In this document: piece after piece, positions 54,849 to 63,559 of the stretch
Layout of the letters: each line of letters opens with the position of its first letter
Position numbering within the stretch: the first letter of the stretch is position 1
From: Chryseobacterium viscerum
GTDB lineage: Bacteria > Bacteroidota > Bacteroidia > Flavobacteriales > Weeksellaceae
Length of the DNA: 64,000 nt
Reading direction: 5' to 3'
Assembly: GCF_025949665.1 (NCBI RefSeq)
Contig: NZ_JAPDFT010000001.1
Span: 1,488,001 to 1,552,000, forward strand
Program-made: the position numbers and the translations under genes
Notes under the pieces: model-generated
What the model saw: the letters and a program-made list of their open reading frames with translations, nothing else
The model's database searches: none
Told to the model about the DNA's origin: nothing

Positions 54849-55745
54849 TTATTTTTTTATAATTTGAATTAAATTTTCTACAAATGGCCGGGTATGTACT
54901 CCGTCTTTATCATAATCAGGATCTAAAATAGTAATCTCTATCCCAAAACACAGAGGACTTTCAAATAAAGGTTCCAGTATTTCTCTGAGATCATCATAGC
55001 TTATTCCGTCTTCCATTCTGCTGTCTACGGCTGGCATTATTTCATCTTTCAGAATATCCACATCAAAATGAATAAAAAAACCGTCCAGGTCTTTATCATT
55101 CACCATTTTCAGAAAGTCTTCAGCAGTTTTTCTGAAGTCATTCTCTCTGAGACGGTAAAGATCATAATAATGGATTTTAGAATTGATGATTTGATTAACA
55201 TATTCTTTATCATCTGTTTCTGCATTGCCACAGCAGAAAATATTTTCTTCAGATAAATAAGGTTTTAAACCATCAATATTGGTTAGTTTCTCATGTCCGA
55301 TTCCGGTAATGATGGCGAGATCCATTCCGGCTGCACCTCCAGTTTCTGAAAGCTCTGGCGGGATAAAATCTGTGTGCCCGTCAAGATAAAAGAGTCCGAA
55401 GTTTCCCAGTTTTTTCAAAGCGACCGCATTTCCAATCAGGATGCTGCAGTCACCGCCCAGGACAATATTGAATGTATTCTTTTCGTAATTTTTGAGAATG
55501 CAATCAGACTGCTTTTTGGCATATTCGATAATCGGTTCTGCATTTCTGACGTTTGATTCTTCATCAAAATCCATGGAATATTCCGGAGCATCAAGCCTGA
55601 AAACATTTTTAGGAGCAATTCTACGATGAAAATCAAATTTCCTGAGCCAGTCCGGAAGTTTCCGAACTCCGGGTTCTGTCTCATGTTCCTTTTTTGTAAG
55701 TCCCAAATTGAGAGGAAACTCAAAAATATTGATATTCCTTTTCAT
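54849..55745 (-). CDS. Arginase-family (formimidoylglutamase/agmatinase-like) hydrolase
   Basis: A 298-residue ureohydrolase. The metal site DGHTD is at residues 122-126 with the GGDC motif just before, and the second Asp-rich site is FDVDIL. The C-terminal ERTxxxExxxxPxxF-like end is short. The exact substrate among arginine, agmatine, guanidinobutyrate and formiminoglutamate is not decided. A longer frame starts at 55817, but a -7 box at 55759-55766 places the start at 55745. First gene of the five-gene operon. Confidence 0.83.
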   Translation of the reverse strand: MKRNINIFEFPLNLGLTKKEHETEPGVRKLPDWLRKFDFHRRIAPKNVFRLDAPEYSMDFDEESNVRNAEPIIEYAKKQSDCILKNYEKNTFNIVLGGDCSILIGNAVALKKLGNFGLFYLDGHTDFIPPELSETGGAAGMDLAIITGIGHEKLTNIDGLKPYLSEENIFCCGNAETDDKEYVNQIINSKIHYYDLYRLRENDFRKTAEDFLKMVNDKDLDGFFIHFDVDILKDEIMPAVDSRMEDGISYDDLREILEPLFESPLCFGIEITILDPDYDKDGVHTRPFVENLIQIIKK

Positions 55746-55758
55746 AGATGAATTTTGA

Positions 55759-55766
55759 CAAAGATA
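55759..55766 (-). promoter_or_regulatory. -7 promoter box of the arginase-like gene (TATCTTTG)
   Basis: TATCTTTG on the minus strand, 13 bases before the chosen ATG, so the leader is very short. It supports the start at 55745 over the upstream Met at 55817. Confidence 0.55.
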
Positions 55767-56031
55767 CGGAATTATCCGTTTGTAAATGGATAGCTTTATG
55801 ACAGGCTGATCATTCATTTGAAATTTTGGAAAGGATAGAAATTATTTCATAAATGAGTTTTTAAGAACATTTGATATACTATTTTAGTTAACGCAATTTC
55901 TTTTGAAAAAAGCTGTATTTGCCAATGTTTTAAAATGATAAGTCACTTGTAAAGTTGTATTTTTTGTCCATAACTAACTTGTTTTCATTTAGGTGTTTTG
56001 AGTTTTTATTTCACACTATTGTGTTTTTTTA

Positions 56032-56039
56032 TAAATTTG
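56032..56039 (+). promoter_or_regulatory. -7 promoter box of the O-methyltransferase gene (TAAATTTG)
   Basis: TAAATTTG matches TAnnTTTG and lies 50 bases before the ATG at 56090. The upstream longer frame at 55955 would start before this box, so it is rejected. Confidence 0.55.
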
Positions 56040-56089
56040 ATAATAAGGATTTCTTATTGTTATTTAAAAATCAATCAAAAACTATTACT

Positions 56090-57115
56090 ATGAAAAAACA
56101 ACCTGTTAAGCCGGAATTTACTTTGAAAATGTTTGAGGTACTAAGCCGGATGTGGCTTGTAGGCTGTGTAAAAACAGCTGCAGAACTTAATATTGCAGAT
56201 CAGCTGGCATATGGTCCCAAAACAATCTCTGCATTGGCGGCAGAAACTCACTCCAATGAAAAAGAACTGTACCGGATTATGAGAGCCCTGAGCAGTGAAG
56301 GGATTTTTGAGGAACTGGAGAATAAAACTTTTGCACTGAACGATTTCGGAGCAGCTTTGCAAACAAGTGTTCCCGGAACAGTAAAAGATTTCATTATAGC
56401 CAATGTGGGAGAACATTTTCCCGGTTTTGCAGATCTTATCTATGCCGTCCAGAAAGGTAAAGTTCCTTTTGAACATGTTCATGGGATGAATATCTGGGAA
56501 TATTACAAGGAGCATCCGGAACTGGGGGCAAATTTCGGAAGAGGAATGACTGGCTTGTCCGGAATGGTTCTGAATGGTATTGTAGAAAACTATGATTTTG
56601 CCCCCTATAAAACCATTGTAGATATAGGTGGAGGCAATGGAGCCATGATGTATGCAATGTTAAATGCATCACCCGAAAGTTCCGGGATTATCTTTGATGA
56701 AGCTCATGTTACTGAAAAAACACTTCAGCTCATACCTGAAAATTTAAAAGACCGTTGTACCGTTGCTACAGGAAGTTTTTTTGAAAAAGTTCCCTCAGGT
56801 GCAGACTTGTATACAATGAAATGGATCATCCATGATTGGAATGATGATGAATGTATACAGATTCTAAAAGTCTGCTACAATGCAATGCCCAAAGGAGCCA
56901 AATTATTGATTGTAGATGCCGTTATTCCTGACAACAGCAGAAATGAACCCCATATTTCAAAGTTGTTTGATATCGTAATGATGGCATGTCTTACCGGGAG
57001 AGAAAGAACATTGAACGAATTTAAAAACCTTCTGGACAAATCGGGATTGAAATTCAATAGAGTAGTTCAAATTGGGACAGAGGTTAAAAGTATTGTAGAA
57101 TGTGAAAAACCATAA
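56090..57115 (+). CDS. O-methyltransferase (plant COMT/hydroxyneurosporene type)
   Basis: A 341-residue SAM-dependent enzyme of PF00891. An N-terminal dimerisation domain (about 1-100) is followed by a SAM-binding VDIGGGNG and the catalytic WIIHDWNDD with His248 as base. Such enzymes methylate hydroxyl groups on small aromatic or polyene compounds, so a pigment or secondary metabolite role is possible. No biosynthetic neighbours are seen, so the substrate is unknown. Confidence 0.85.
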   Translation: MKKQPVKPEFTLKMFEVLSRMWLVGCVKTAAELNIADQLAYGPKTISALAAETHSNEKELYRIMRALSSEGIFEELENKTFALNDFGAALQTSVPGTVKDFIIANVGEHFPGFADLIYAVQKGKVPFEHVHGMNIWEYYKEHPELGANFGRGMTGLSGMVLNGIVENYDFAPYKTIVDIGGGNGAMMYAMLNASPESSGIIFDEAHVTEKTLQLIPENLKDRCTVATGSFFEKVPSGADLYTMKWIIHDWNDDECIQILKVCYNAMPKGAKLLIVDAVIPDNSRNEPHISKLFDIVMMACLTGRERTLNEFKNLLDKSGLKFNRVVQIGTEVKSIVECEKP

Positions 57116-57148
57116 ATTTCAATTCTAAGCTTAGATGATTAAATGAAG

Positions 57149-57178
57149 GTACTCAATAGTTTTGTTGAGTACTTTTTT
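57149..57178 (+). terminator. Intrinsic terminator after the O-methyltransferase gene
   Basis: GTACTCAA (57149-57156) pairs with TTGAGTAC (57165-57172), followed by six T. Confidence 0.8.
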
Positions 57179-57204
57179 ATTTATTTTGATATCGTATCTC
57201 CCTT

Positions 57205-57242
57205 GAAAAAAGAAAGCCAGAATAGAATTTTTTCTATTCTGG
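57205..57242 (-). terminator. Intrinsic terminator after the XRE gene
   Basis: CCAGAATAGAA pairs with TTCTATTCTGG around a four-base loop, and T residues follow on the minus strand. It lies just beyond the stop codon of the XRE gene. Confidence 0.8.
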
Positions 57243-57267
57243 TTTCAGTATTTTTAGTTGATGCTTT

Positions 57268-57651
57268 CTATTTTTTTAGTCTTTCGATTTCCTCTTTCAA
57301 TAGGCCAATATATTCCTGCATCGTTTTAATGATTTCTATGCTTAATTCATTTGTGATATATCCCATATTATGGGCTGAAAAACCACTATTTCCAACATTT
57401 GAACCAGGGCTGTCATTAAAAACAGGGTTTTCAATAATAATCTTAGCTTCCTCTTCTTCGTAGATTTCTTCTACAGGAACCTCTAAAAATTTGGCAAGTT
57501 TGGACCATTCTGTCTGTGTTATAGCTACAGCACCACTTTCTTTTCTGCTATAGTTGGAAACGTCAGTGGGGATTACATCAGCCATTTGCTGCTGAGTGTA
57601 ACCTTTTCTCTTTCTTACTGTGCGTAGTTTTTCTTTTTGCATATCAGACAT
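57268..57651 (-). CDS. XRE-family helix-turn-helix regulator
   Basis: A 127-residue protein with a classic helix-turn-helix (KLRTVRKRKGYTQQQMADVIPTDVSNYSRKESG, about residues 8-40). The linker is Glu-rich, a short Gly/Asn region follows, and the C-terminal 30 residues (LSIEIIKTMQEYIGLLKEEIERLKK) make a coiled coil, so it may dimerise. Start: the longer frame to 57720 has a hydrophobic N-terminus unlike XRE proteins, so I take the Met at 57651. It is divergent from the SSB-HRDC unit. Confidence 0.8.
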   Translation of the reverse strand: MSDMQKEKLRTVRKRKGYTQQQMADVIPTDVSNYSRKESGAVAITQTEWSKLAKFLEVPVEEIYEEEEAKIIIENPVFNDSPGSNVGNSGFSAHNMGYITNELSIEIIKTMQEYIGLLKEEIERLKK

Positions 57652-57848
57652 TTTTACAAATTTGCAAAAAAAAATTAAATTAAATAGAAAAAAATCCTTG
57701 TTAATGCATCTGTTTTTCAATGTTTTTTTTAATAGAAAAATATTTTAGCACATGGTTTTTTATTATTGAATTTTTACTTTAAAAAATGTGATTATTATTT
57801 TTTAAGCTTAGTAAATATTGTTTTAAACAGAATTCTATTTATTTTATT

Positions 57849-57876
57849 ATCCGTTTTCAAACGACTACAAACGGAT
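57849..57876. promoter_or_regulatory. Inverted repeat ATCCGTTT-N12-AAACGGAT
   Basis: Exact 8-base arms with 12-base spacing, located in the 341-base spacer between the XRE gene and the SSB gene, about 117 bases before the SSB start. A possible binding site for the neighbouring XRE regulator. The same spacer has AATCTTTG at 57917-57924, close to the -7 consensus. Confidence 0.45.
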
Positions 57877-57992
57877 TTAAATAGTTTATAACCGACTGTG
57901 ATATCGGAACATCGCAATCTTTGCAACAGAGATTTGAGAAAAACAGTGAACGTCTCTTATCTGAATTTATTAATCTTTAAAATCTAAAAGTT

Positions 57993-58325
57993 ATGTCACT
58001 AAGAAACAAAGTAACATTAATTGGTTACACAGGAAAAGAAGTTGAAATGGTAAACTTCGATAATGGAAATGTAAAAGCGAGTGTGTCCTTAGCAACAAGT
58101 GATCATTACACCAATGCCAAAGGAGAAAAAGTAGAAGAAACACAATGGCACAATCTTATCGCTTTTGGGAAAACAGCTGAAATTTTCGAGAAATATGTTT
58201 CCAAAGGAAAAGAAATTGCCATAGAAGGGAAGCTTACCTATAGATCATATGATGATAAAGATGGGGTGAAGCGTTATATCACAGAAATTCGTGTAGATGA
58301 GATCCTATTATTAGGAGGGAAATAA
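57993..58325 (+). CDS. ssb: Single-stranded DNA-binding protein (short form)
   Basis: A 110-residue OB-fold protein. It has LIGYTGKEVE, the QWHNLIAFGKTAEIFEKYVSKGKEI block and the ITEIRVDEILLLGGK end of bacterial SSB. It stops right after the fold: the long linker and the acidic tip that bind partner proteins are absent. The genome's main SSB therefore probably lies elsewhere and this is an accessory copy. The HRDC gene follows 14 bases later. Confidence 0.9.
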   Translation: MSLRNKVTLIGYTGKEVEMVNFDNGNVKASVSLATSDHYTNAKGEKVEETQWHNLIAFGKTAEIFEKYVSKGKEIAIEGKLTYRSYDDKDGVKRYITEIRVDEILLLGGK

Positions 58326-58339
58326 TTCTAAAAACACAA

Positions 58340-58795
58340 ATGATGAAAGTAAAAGTTTTTAAAATTAGACTTCCGGAAGAATTTCTCTACAAAGATCAAA
58401 GAATGCTGGATGATTTCCTGGAAGCCAATGAGATTATGAAAGTAGAAACAGCTTTCGTAAGTGAAGAACGGTATTGGTCTGTAATATTGTATTTTGAAAA
58501 TTTAAAACTGACAAAAAATACAGTTAAAGAACCAAAAGCAGTTAAATATTCTGCAGAGAATGATTTCCTGAATACAGATGAAGAAAAGATACTGGATGCG
58601 CTGAAGTTTTGGCGGTCAGAAAAAGCCCGGGAACAAAATCTTCCTACTTATTTCATCGCTAGTAACAAAGAACTGATGTCTGTAGCCAAGTATAAACCTG
58701 CCAGGAAAGAAGAATTGCTGGAAATCAAAGGATTTGGAAAGCATAAGATTGAAAATTATGGTGAAGAGATCCTTGAGATTCTAGAAAGCGTCTGA
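58340..58795 (+). CDS. HRDC domain protein
   Basis: A 151-residue protein. The C-terminal half (about 75-150) is an HRDC domain: EKILDALKFWRSEKAREQNLP, YFIASNKELMSVA, ELLEIKGFGKHKI. HRDC domains bind DNA and usually sit at the end of RecQ or RNase D. The N-terminal 70 residues are unrecognised. It stands alone without a helicase and is co-transcribed with the short SSB, which suggests a joint role at single-stranded DNA. Start 58340 or 58343. Confidence 0.83.
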   Translation: MMKVKVFKIRLPEEFLYKDQRMLDDFLEANEIMKVETAFVSEERYWSVILYFENLKLTKNTVKEPKAVKYSAENDFLNTDEEKILDALKFWRSEKAREQNLPTYFIASNKELMSVAKYKPARKEELLEIKGFGKHKIENYGEEILEILESV

Positions 58796-58825
58796 TTTTT
58801 CAGAATAATTGATAACACAACAGCA

Positions 58826-58859
58826 AAAAAGCTGGGGAAGATTGTTTCTTCAGCTTTTT
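58826..58859 (+). terminator. Intrinsic terminator after the HRDC gene
   Basis: AAAAAGCTG (58826-58834) pairs with CAGCTTTTT (58851-58859); AAGA and TCTT extend the stem inside. Confidence 0.75.
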
Positions 58860-58886
58860 ATGCTGTGTAAAGTCCATGCAATTCCG

Positions 58887-58894
58887 TACTTTTG
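58887..58894 (+). promoter_or_regulatory. -7 promoter box of hisS (TACTTTTG)
   Basis: TACTTTTG fits TAnnTTTG, 25 bases before the chosen ATG. It lies inside the longer frame that begins at 58809 and so excludes that start. Confidence 0.65.
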
Positions 58895-58919
58895 CATTTA
58901 TCAAAATGACATACAAAAA

Positions 58920-60287
58920 ATGAAGCCAAGTTTAGCAAAAGGGACGAGAGATTTTACGGCACAGGAAGTTTCCAGAAGAAAATATATCATCAATATTTTA
59001 CAGAATAATTTTGAATTATTCGGGTTTCAGCCATTGGAAACTCCAAGTTTTGAAAATCTTTCTACATTGACAGGGAAATACGGGGAAGAAGGAGACCGTT
59101 TGATCTTTAAAATTTTAAATTCAAGCATTAATGAAGCAAGAGAAGAGAAAAAAGTTCAAATGCTTCATGATTTTCAAAGAGCGCTGGATAAACCATTTAG
59201 TTCAGAATATATAACGGATAAAGCTCTTCGTTATGACCTTACCGTACCTTTTGCAAGATTCGTGGCTATGAATCATGGGAAATTGACATTCCCATACAAA
59301 CGTTCTCAAATTCAGCCGGTTTGGAGAGCAGACAAGCCTCAAAAAGGAAGATACAGAGAGTTTTATCAATGTGATGCAGATGTGGTAGGAAGCGAAAGCT
59401 TATTACAGGAAGTAGAGCTGGTTCAGTTGTATTTAAAATCATTTGCTGATCTGAAAGTTCCTGTAACCATTCATATGAACAACAGAAAAATTCTTTCAGG
59501 ATTGGCAGAATATGCAGGAATCACAGATAAGCTGATTGACTTCACGGTAGCATTGGATAAACTGGATAAGATTGGTAAAGAAGGTGTTGTAAAAGAATTA
59601 CTGGAAAGAGGTATTTCTCAGGAATCTATTGACAAGTTGGATTTTCTTTTCAGCCAGTCAGACGATGCACTGGAAAATCTTCTTCAACTGAAAGAGAAAT
59701 TTGCAGGTAACGAAATCGGTCTGAAAGGAGTAGAAGAACTTGAATATGTTCTTACACAGTCTCTGAGCCTTGGTGTTGATATGCAAAATCTTGTATTCAA
59801 TATTACACTGGCAAGAGGACTGGATTATTATACAGGTGCTATCTTTGAAGTGAAGGCAGATGAGGTTGCTATGGGATCCATTGGTGGTGGTGGAAGATAT
59901 GATAATCTTACAGAAGTTTTTGGAGTTAAAAATATTCCGGGAATAGGGATTTCATTCGGATTAGACAGAATTTATCTGGTAATGGAAGAATTGAACCTTT
60001 TCCCTGAAGAAGCATCATCCAAGATCGAATATTTGTTTGCTAATTCTGGGGGTGAAGGAACAGTAGAAGCTTTGAAATTGATTATGCAGCTACGAGCAAA
60101 GGGAATTTCAGCAGAATTATATCCTGAAAATGCAAAAATCAATAAGCAGTTTACTTACGCAGAAAAGAAAGGGATAAAAAATATGGTTTTCCTGGGTGAA
60201 GAAGAAATTAAAAATAACACCGTTACTTATAAAGATCTTGAAGCTGGTGAAAAGAAAACCGTTTCTCTTGAAGAATTCTTAGGATAA
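58920..60287 (+). CDS. hisS: Histidine-tRNA ligase
   Basis: A 455-residue class II aminoacyl-tRNA synthetase. It starts [12 protein letters not shown], the usual first motif of bacterial HisRS, and has [24 protein letters not shown], and the histidine-A motif [11 protein letters not shown], then GGGRYDNL and [11 protein letters not shown]. The C-terminal anticodon-binding domain is present. The longer frame from 58809 runs through the terminator of the HRDC gene and the -7 box, so it is not used. Confidence 0.96.
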   Translation: MKPSLAKGTRDFTAQEVSRRKYIINILQNNFELFGFQPLETPSFENLSTLTGKYGEEGDRLIFKILNSSINEAREEKKVQMLHDFQRALDKPFSSEYITDKALRYDLTVPFARFVAMNHGKLTFPYKRSQIQPVWRADKPQKGRYREFYQCDADVVGSESLLQEVELVQLYLKSFADLKVPVTIHMNNRKILSGLAEYAGITDKLIDFTVALDKLDKIGKEGVVKELLERGISQESIDKLDFLFSQSDDALENLLQLKEKFAGNEIGLKGVEELEYVLTQSLSLGVDMQNLVFNITLARGLDYYTGAIFEVKADEVAMGSIGGGGRYDNLTEVFGVKNIPGIGISFGLDRIYLVMEELNLFPEEASSKIEYLFANSGGEGTVEALKLIMQLRAKGISAELYPENAKINKQFTYAEKKGIKNMVFLGEEEIKNNTVTYKDLEAGEKKTVSLEEFLG

Positions 60288-60343
60288 TAGTATTGAAAAA
60301 ATTGCCCAATAGAATATCATTTTATTGGGGATATATAAATAGA

Positions 60344-60382
60344 AAAATCAACCACAAAAACTTTTTGTGGTTGATTTTTTTT
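60344..60382 (+). terminator. Intrinsic terminator of hisS
   Basis: A perfect 17-bp stem (AAAATCAACCACAAAAA with its complement, 60362-60378) with a one-base centre and following T residues. Confidence 0.9.
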
Positions 60383-60410
60383 GATTCGTGTTAAGATTTA
60401 AATATTTTTG
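60380..60410 (+). promoter_or_regulatory. Promoter of the zinc-ribbon/PH/SHOCT cluster
   Basis: TTTG at 60380-60383 and TATTTTTG at 60403-60410 with 19-base spacing, a full match to the Bacteroidota consensus. The leader to 60514 would be about 100 bases. Confidence 0.65.
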
Positions 60411-60513
60411 ATCTTTAAAATCGGTTCAGAATTTGTAATTTGGATCAATGTATACAAACAGAGTGAAAATTATACTCTGAATTCATTAAAAAACTTTTAA
60501 ACATAAAAACCAG

Positions 60514-61374
60514 ATGAACACTATTTGCGCATTGTGCGGAACACCGCTAACGGCAACAGATATGTCTGTAGGTAAAAATAAACTTGCCGACGGTGGTTAT
60601 TTGTGTGCAGGATGCTTTACCAAAGCCATTACTATCAACAGAGATCTTATTCATAATCTTGATCAGTTTTATTTTGCAGAAATTACAGGAATGATTCTGA
60701 AAAGTAAAATTGATGCAAGCCAGAATACCGGAGGTCCCCAATATACAGCAAACAATCATTACGAATATGATGCACCAACAAGACTGGATGAAATAAAAGA
60801 TCAGATTGTTGCGCTGAATGCAAGACTGAGCGTTCTTGCCAATGAAGAGGTGAATGAATTGGCTAATGTTCTGGACAAGGACGAAAAATTGCTGGCTATT
60901 GCAGAAGGAATTGATCTTCAAAGCAACAGAGAAGGAATTATATTTTCAACCCAGAAAAGGGTAGCCTTTATTGACAAAAAATTTTTGGGAGGGGTTGTAA
61001 AGAATGAATTTCCTCTTCAGGACATTTCTTCTATTGATCATATTGGAAACCTTTTGTATTCAATTCTGAAAATCAATACCAATAGAGGTGATGCACAGTT
61101 TAAACTTCATAATAAAAATGATGGGCGGGCATTCTCCAATGTTAAAAATAAAAGTACAGACTATTCTGAAAATGTGAGAAGGGGTTCTAGTCCATTGCAG
61201 GCATTTTCCCAAACAATTCCTGATCTGGTTCAGGAAAACGTTTATTCTACCGGTAAAGGAGATTCCGGAGCTATTTTTGAACAGTTGGAAAAACTGGGTA
61301 AACTTAGAGAAATTGGAGTGCTGACAGAGACTGAATTTGCTGAACAAAAGAAAAAACTGCTTGATAAATTATAA
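60514..61374 (+). CDS. DUF4428-like zinc ribbon, bacterial PH and SHOCT domain protein (paralogue 1)
   Basis: A 286-residue cytosolic-looking protein in three parts. Residues about 1-50 have CALCGTPL...DGGYLCAGC, a DUF4428-type zinc ribbon. Residues about 95-200 (EEVNELANVLDKDEKLLAIAEG, IIFSTQKRVAFIDKKF, EFPLQDISSID) form a bacterial PH (YvbH-like/bPH) domain. Residues 255-286 (IFEQLEKLGKLREIGVLTETEF) are a SHOCT tail. Two paralogues follow. Role unknown. Confidence 0.8.
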   Translation: MNTICALCGTPLTATDMSVGKNKLADGGYLCAGCFTKAITINRDLIHNLDQFYFAEITGMILKSKIDASQNTGGPQYTANNHYEYDAPTRLDEIKDQIVALNARLSVLANEEVNELANVLDKDEKLLAIAEGIDLQSNREGIIFSTQKRVAFIDKKFLGGVVKNEFPLQDISSIDHIGNLLYSILKINTNRGDAQFKLHNKNDGRAFSNVKNKSTDYSENVRRGSSPLQAFSQTIPDLVQENVYSTGKGDSGAIFEQLEKLGKLREIGVLTETEFAEQKKKLLDKL

Positions 61375-61383
61375 AAAGAAGAA

Positions 61384-62232
61384 ATGAGTAATAACTGTGC
61401 ATTGTGTAAAACAGAATTAACCTCTATGGATACGCTTCTGGGAGCTAATAAGCTTTCAGATGGCAATGTCTTATGCAATAAATGTCTGAATCAAACGAGC
61501 AATATCAATGAAGAATTGCTGTACAATCTCAATAAATTCAGTATTGATGATATTAATGAAATGCTGAAAACAGAGACAAAGGAACCAGTTCTGCCAGTAG
61601 CAGTGGTAGAGCAAAATTTTCCTGTAGCGATAGATTCTGATTCAACCCAAATTTCAAAAGAAGTTTATAAACGGAGACAGCGCAAAATAAAATTTGAACT
61701 GGAAAAACTGAACGCCAATCTTTCTATGTTTACCAAAGGAGAGATCAAAGAACTTCCTTACCTGATTTCAGAAGATGAACAAATAATTGCCATTACAGAT
61801 GCTCAGTTTGTCAATACATTGGATGCCGGAGTATTGGTGGCAACTCCCAAAAGGATGCTTTCTGTATCCAAAGGAATGTTTGGTGCAGCAAAAATTAATG
61901 ATTATCGTAATGAGACCATACAATCGGTAAGTTTTATAACAGACCCGAGATCTCCGGTTATTAAACTGCATTTGGAGGAAAGAGTAGTTGAATTTGAATG
62001 CTATATGGATAAAGAAGATGCAGAGAAGTTTTATGACACTATAAAGGTCATTTATAATACTCCAAAGGAACAATCTCCGAAAGAAATTAATATAGCAAGT
62101 AAAAGTGCTTCAGTGTCACCAGAAGAAGTTTTTAATCAGCTTGAGAAATTAGGAAAACTGAGAGAAAACGGAATCTTAACTGATGCAGAATTTGCAGAAC
62201 AAAAAAAGAAACTGCTGGAGCAATTAAAATAA
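61384..62232 (+). CDS. DUF4428-like zinc ribbon, bacterial PH and SHOCT domain protein (paralogue 2)
   Basis: A 282-residue paralogue of the gene 9 bases upstream. It has the same order: zinc ribbon (CALCKTEL...DGNVLCNKC), bacterial PH domain (FTKGEIKELPYLISEDEQIIAITD, VATPKRMLSVSKGMFG), and SHOCT (VFNQLEKLGKLRENGILTDAEFAEQKKKLLEQL). The linker after the ribbon differs. Co-transcribed with paralogue 1 and with the GNAT gene 18 bases after it. Role unknown. Confidence 0.8.
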   Translation: MSNNCALCKTELTSMDTLLGANKLSDGNVLCNKCLNQTSNINEELLYNLNKFSIDDINEMLKTETKEPVLPVAVVEQNFPVAIDSDSTQISKEVYKRRQRKIKFELEKLNANLSMFTKGEIKELPYLISEDEQIIAITDAQFVNTLDAGVLVATPKRMLSVSKGMFGAAKINDYRNETIQSVSFITDPRSPVIKLHLEERVVEFECYMDKEDAEKFYDTIKVIYNTPKEQSPKEINIASKSASVSPEEVFNQLEKLGKLRENGILTDAEFAEQKKKLLEQLK

Positions 62233-62250
62233 AACTTTTAACATCGAATA

Positions 62251-62898
62251 ATGAAGGATAAAGTATCAGCAGAAATAGTAGAAAATTGGCTTAAAGGATG
62301 GTGTCTGTCAAGAGAAGTACCTTTTCCTGTTCAGTATAAATCCGGATTCAATGTGATAGTAGGAGATGAAACACAAAAAGAACGTTTTGTATTTCCTCAA
62401 CTTAATAATGACTTTTTTGAACTTGCAGATTCAATTGATGAGCCCTGGATTTATCTCAAAGTATCTACTTCTCCTGATGAATTTATGGGGAAGATCCCTG
62501 AAAGATGGAAGCTGCAGTCACAAGGATATATGATGACCTGTTTCCACCCGATGAATTTCCCTGAAATCAGTCTTGCAGAAGGGTATCACTTAGAATTTTC
62601 TGAGTATAACACAACTTTTGTTGTCAGCATTGTAGCTGAGAATGGAGAGCAGGCTTCTATAGGCCGTGTCTCGCTTATCAATGGTGTGGCTGTATATGAT
62701 CGGATTATTACCGAAAAAAATCATCAAAGGAAAGGGCTTGCTTCTTTTTTATTGAGAGAACTTGAAAAGATAGCTTTAGCAAAAGGATTTTCAAATAATC
62801 TTTTAGTAGCAACAGAAGAAGGAAAGCTGCTGTATGAAACGCTAGGCTGGAAGACGTATTGCCTTCACAGTTCTATTGTAATTCCATCTGAAACTTAA
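62251..62898 (+). CDS. GNAT-family N-acetyltransferase
   Basis: A 215-residue protein. The C-terminal half is a GNAT domain: VYDRIITEKNHQRKGLASFLLRELE holds the acetyl-CoA loop, and EEGKLLYETLGWK is the last strand-helix. The N-terminal 115 residues are unrecognised. It sits between zinc-ribbon/PH/SHOCT paralogues 2 and 3 in one direction, so it may work with them. Substrate unknown. Confidence 0.75.
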   Translation: MKDKVSAEIVENWLKGWCLSREVPFPVQYKSGFNVIVGDETQKERFVFPQLNNDFFELADSIDEPWIYLKVSTSPDEFMGKIPERWKLQSQGYMMTCFHPMNFPEISLAEGYHLEFSEYNTTFVVSIVAENGEQASIGRVSLINGVAVYDRIITEKNHQRKGLASFLLRELEKIALAKGFSNNLLVATEEGKLLYETLGWKTYCLHSSIVIPSET

Positions 62899-62963
62899 TA
62901 TTTTAGCCAAATTAAATTATTCTTTTCCCGAGAAATAGTAATTTAGGCTCATAAACTGTTACC

Positions 62964-63500
62964 ATGAGTGAAAAATCAAGACTTGACGAAATAAGAGAAG
63001 AACTTAAAAGACTGGATATCAGTCCTACCATATTTGCCAGAAAAGAAATTTATGAGCTGCCGGATATTCTTTCAACAGATGAAAAGATTGTCTATCTCGT
63101 TGAAGGCAGAAATAAAATAAACAATCATCATATTGTTCTAGTAGCTACAGACAGAAGATTGATCTTTGTAGATAAGGAATTCATATACGGATTGAAAGTA
63201 GAAGATTTTTCTTACAGCAAAATAAGTTCAATACAATATGAAACAGCAGTATTGCTGGCTTCCATAGATATTCAGGTTACTGATGATATCGTAGAGATAG
63301 ATGGAGTAGGAAAGTACCATGCTGAGCTGTTTTGTGAAAAGGTAAGAGATTTTATGTCCCGTCCTGAAGTTTCTTTTCAGAATATACCAGAACCAAGTGT
63401 TTTGGATCAGCTCGAACAATTGGGAAGATTAAAAGAGACCGGAGTTTTAAGTGAAGAAGAATTTCTTGAGCAGAAGAAAAAGCTCATGGATCAATTATGA
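62964..63500 (+). CDS. Bacterial PH and SHOCT domain protein without zinc ribbon (paralogue 3)
   Basis: A 178-residue shorter paralogue. It lacks the N-terminal zinc ribbon but keeps the PH domain (FARKEIYELPDILSTDEKIVYLVEG, VLVATDRRLIFVDKEFIYG) and the SHOCT tail (VLDQLEQLGRLKETGVLSEEEFLEQKKKLMDQL). It lies 65 bases after the GNAT gene, in line with the other two. Role unknown. Confidence 0.8.
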   Translation: MSEKSRLDEIREELKRLDISPTIFARKEIYELPDILSTDEKIVYLVEGRNKINNHHIVLVATDRRLIFVDKEFIYGLKVEDFSYSKISSIQYETAVLLASIDIQVTDDIVEIDGVGKYHAELFCEKVRDFMSRPEVSFQNIPEPSVLDQLEQLGRLKETGVLSEEEFLEQKKKLMDQL

Positions 63501-63559
63501 TCTATATGCAGAGAGGCTTTAATGAAAAGCAGAATTAACACTATTTTAAAACTAAAACA

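Noticed and set aside
55955..56089. N-terminal extension of the O-methyltransferase
   Set aside because: It contains the -7 box and its hydrophobic sequence does not match the family.
57143..57463. 106-residue plus-strand frame after the O-methyltransferase
   Set aside because: It runs through a terminator and then antisense to the XRE gene.
58809..58919. N-terminal extension of hisS
   Set aside because: The extra 37 codons include the HRDC terminator and the -7 box, and family members start at [12 protein letters not shown].
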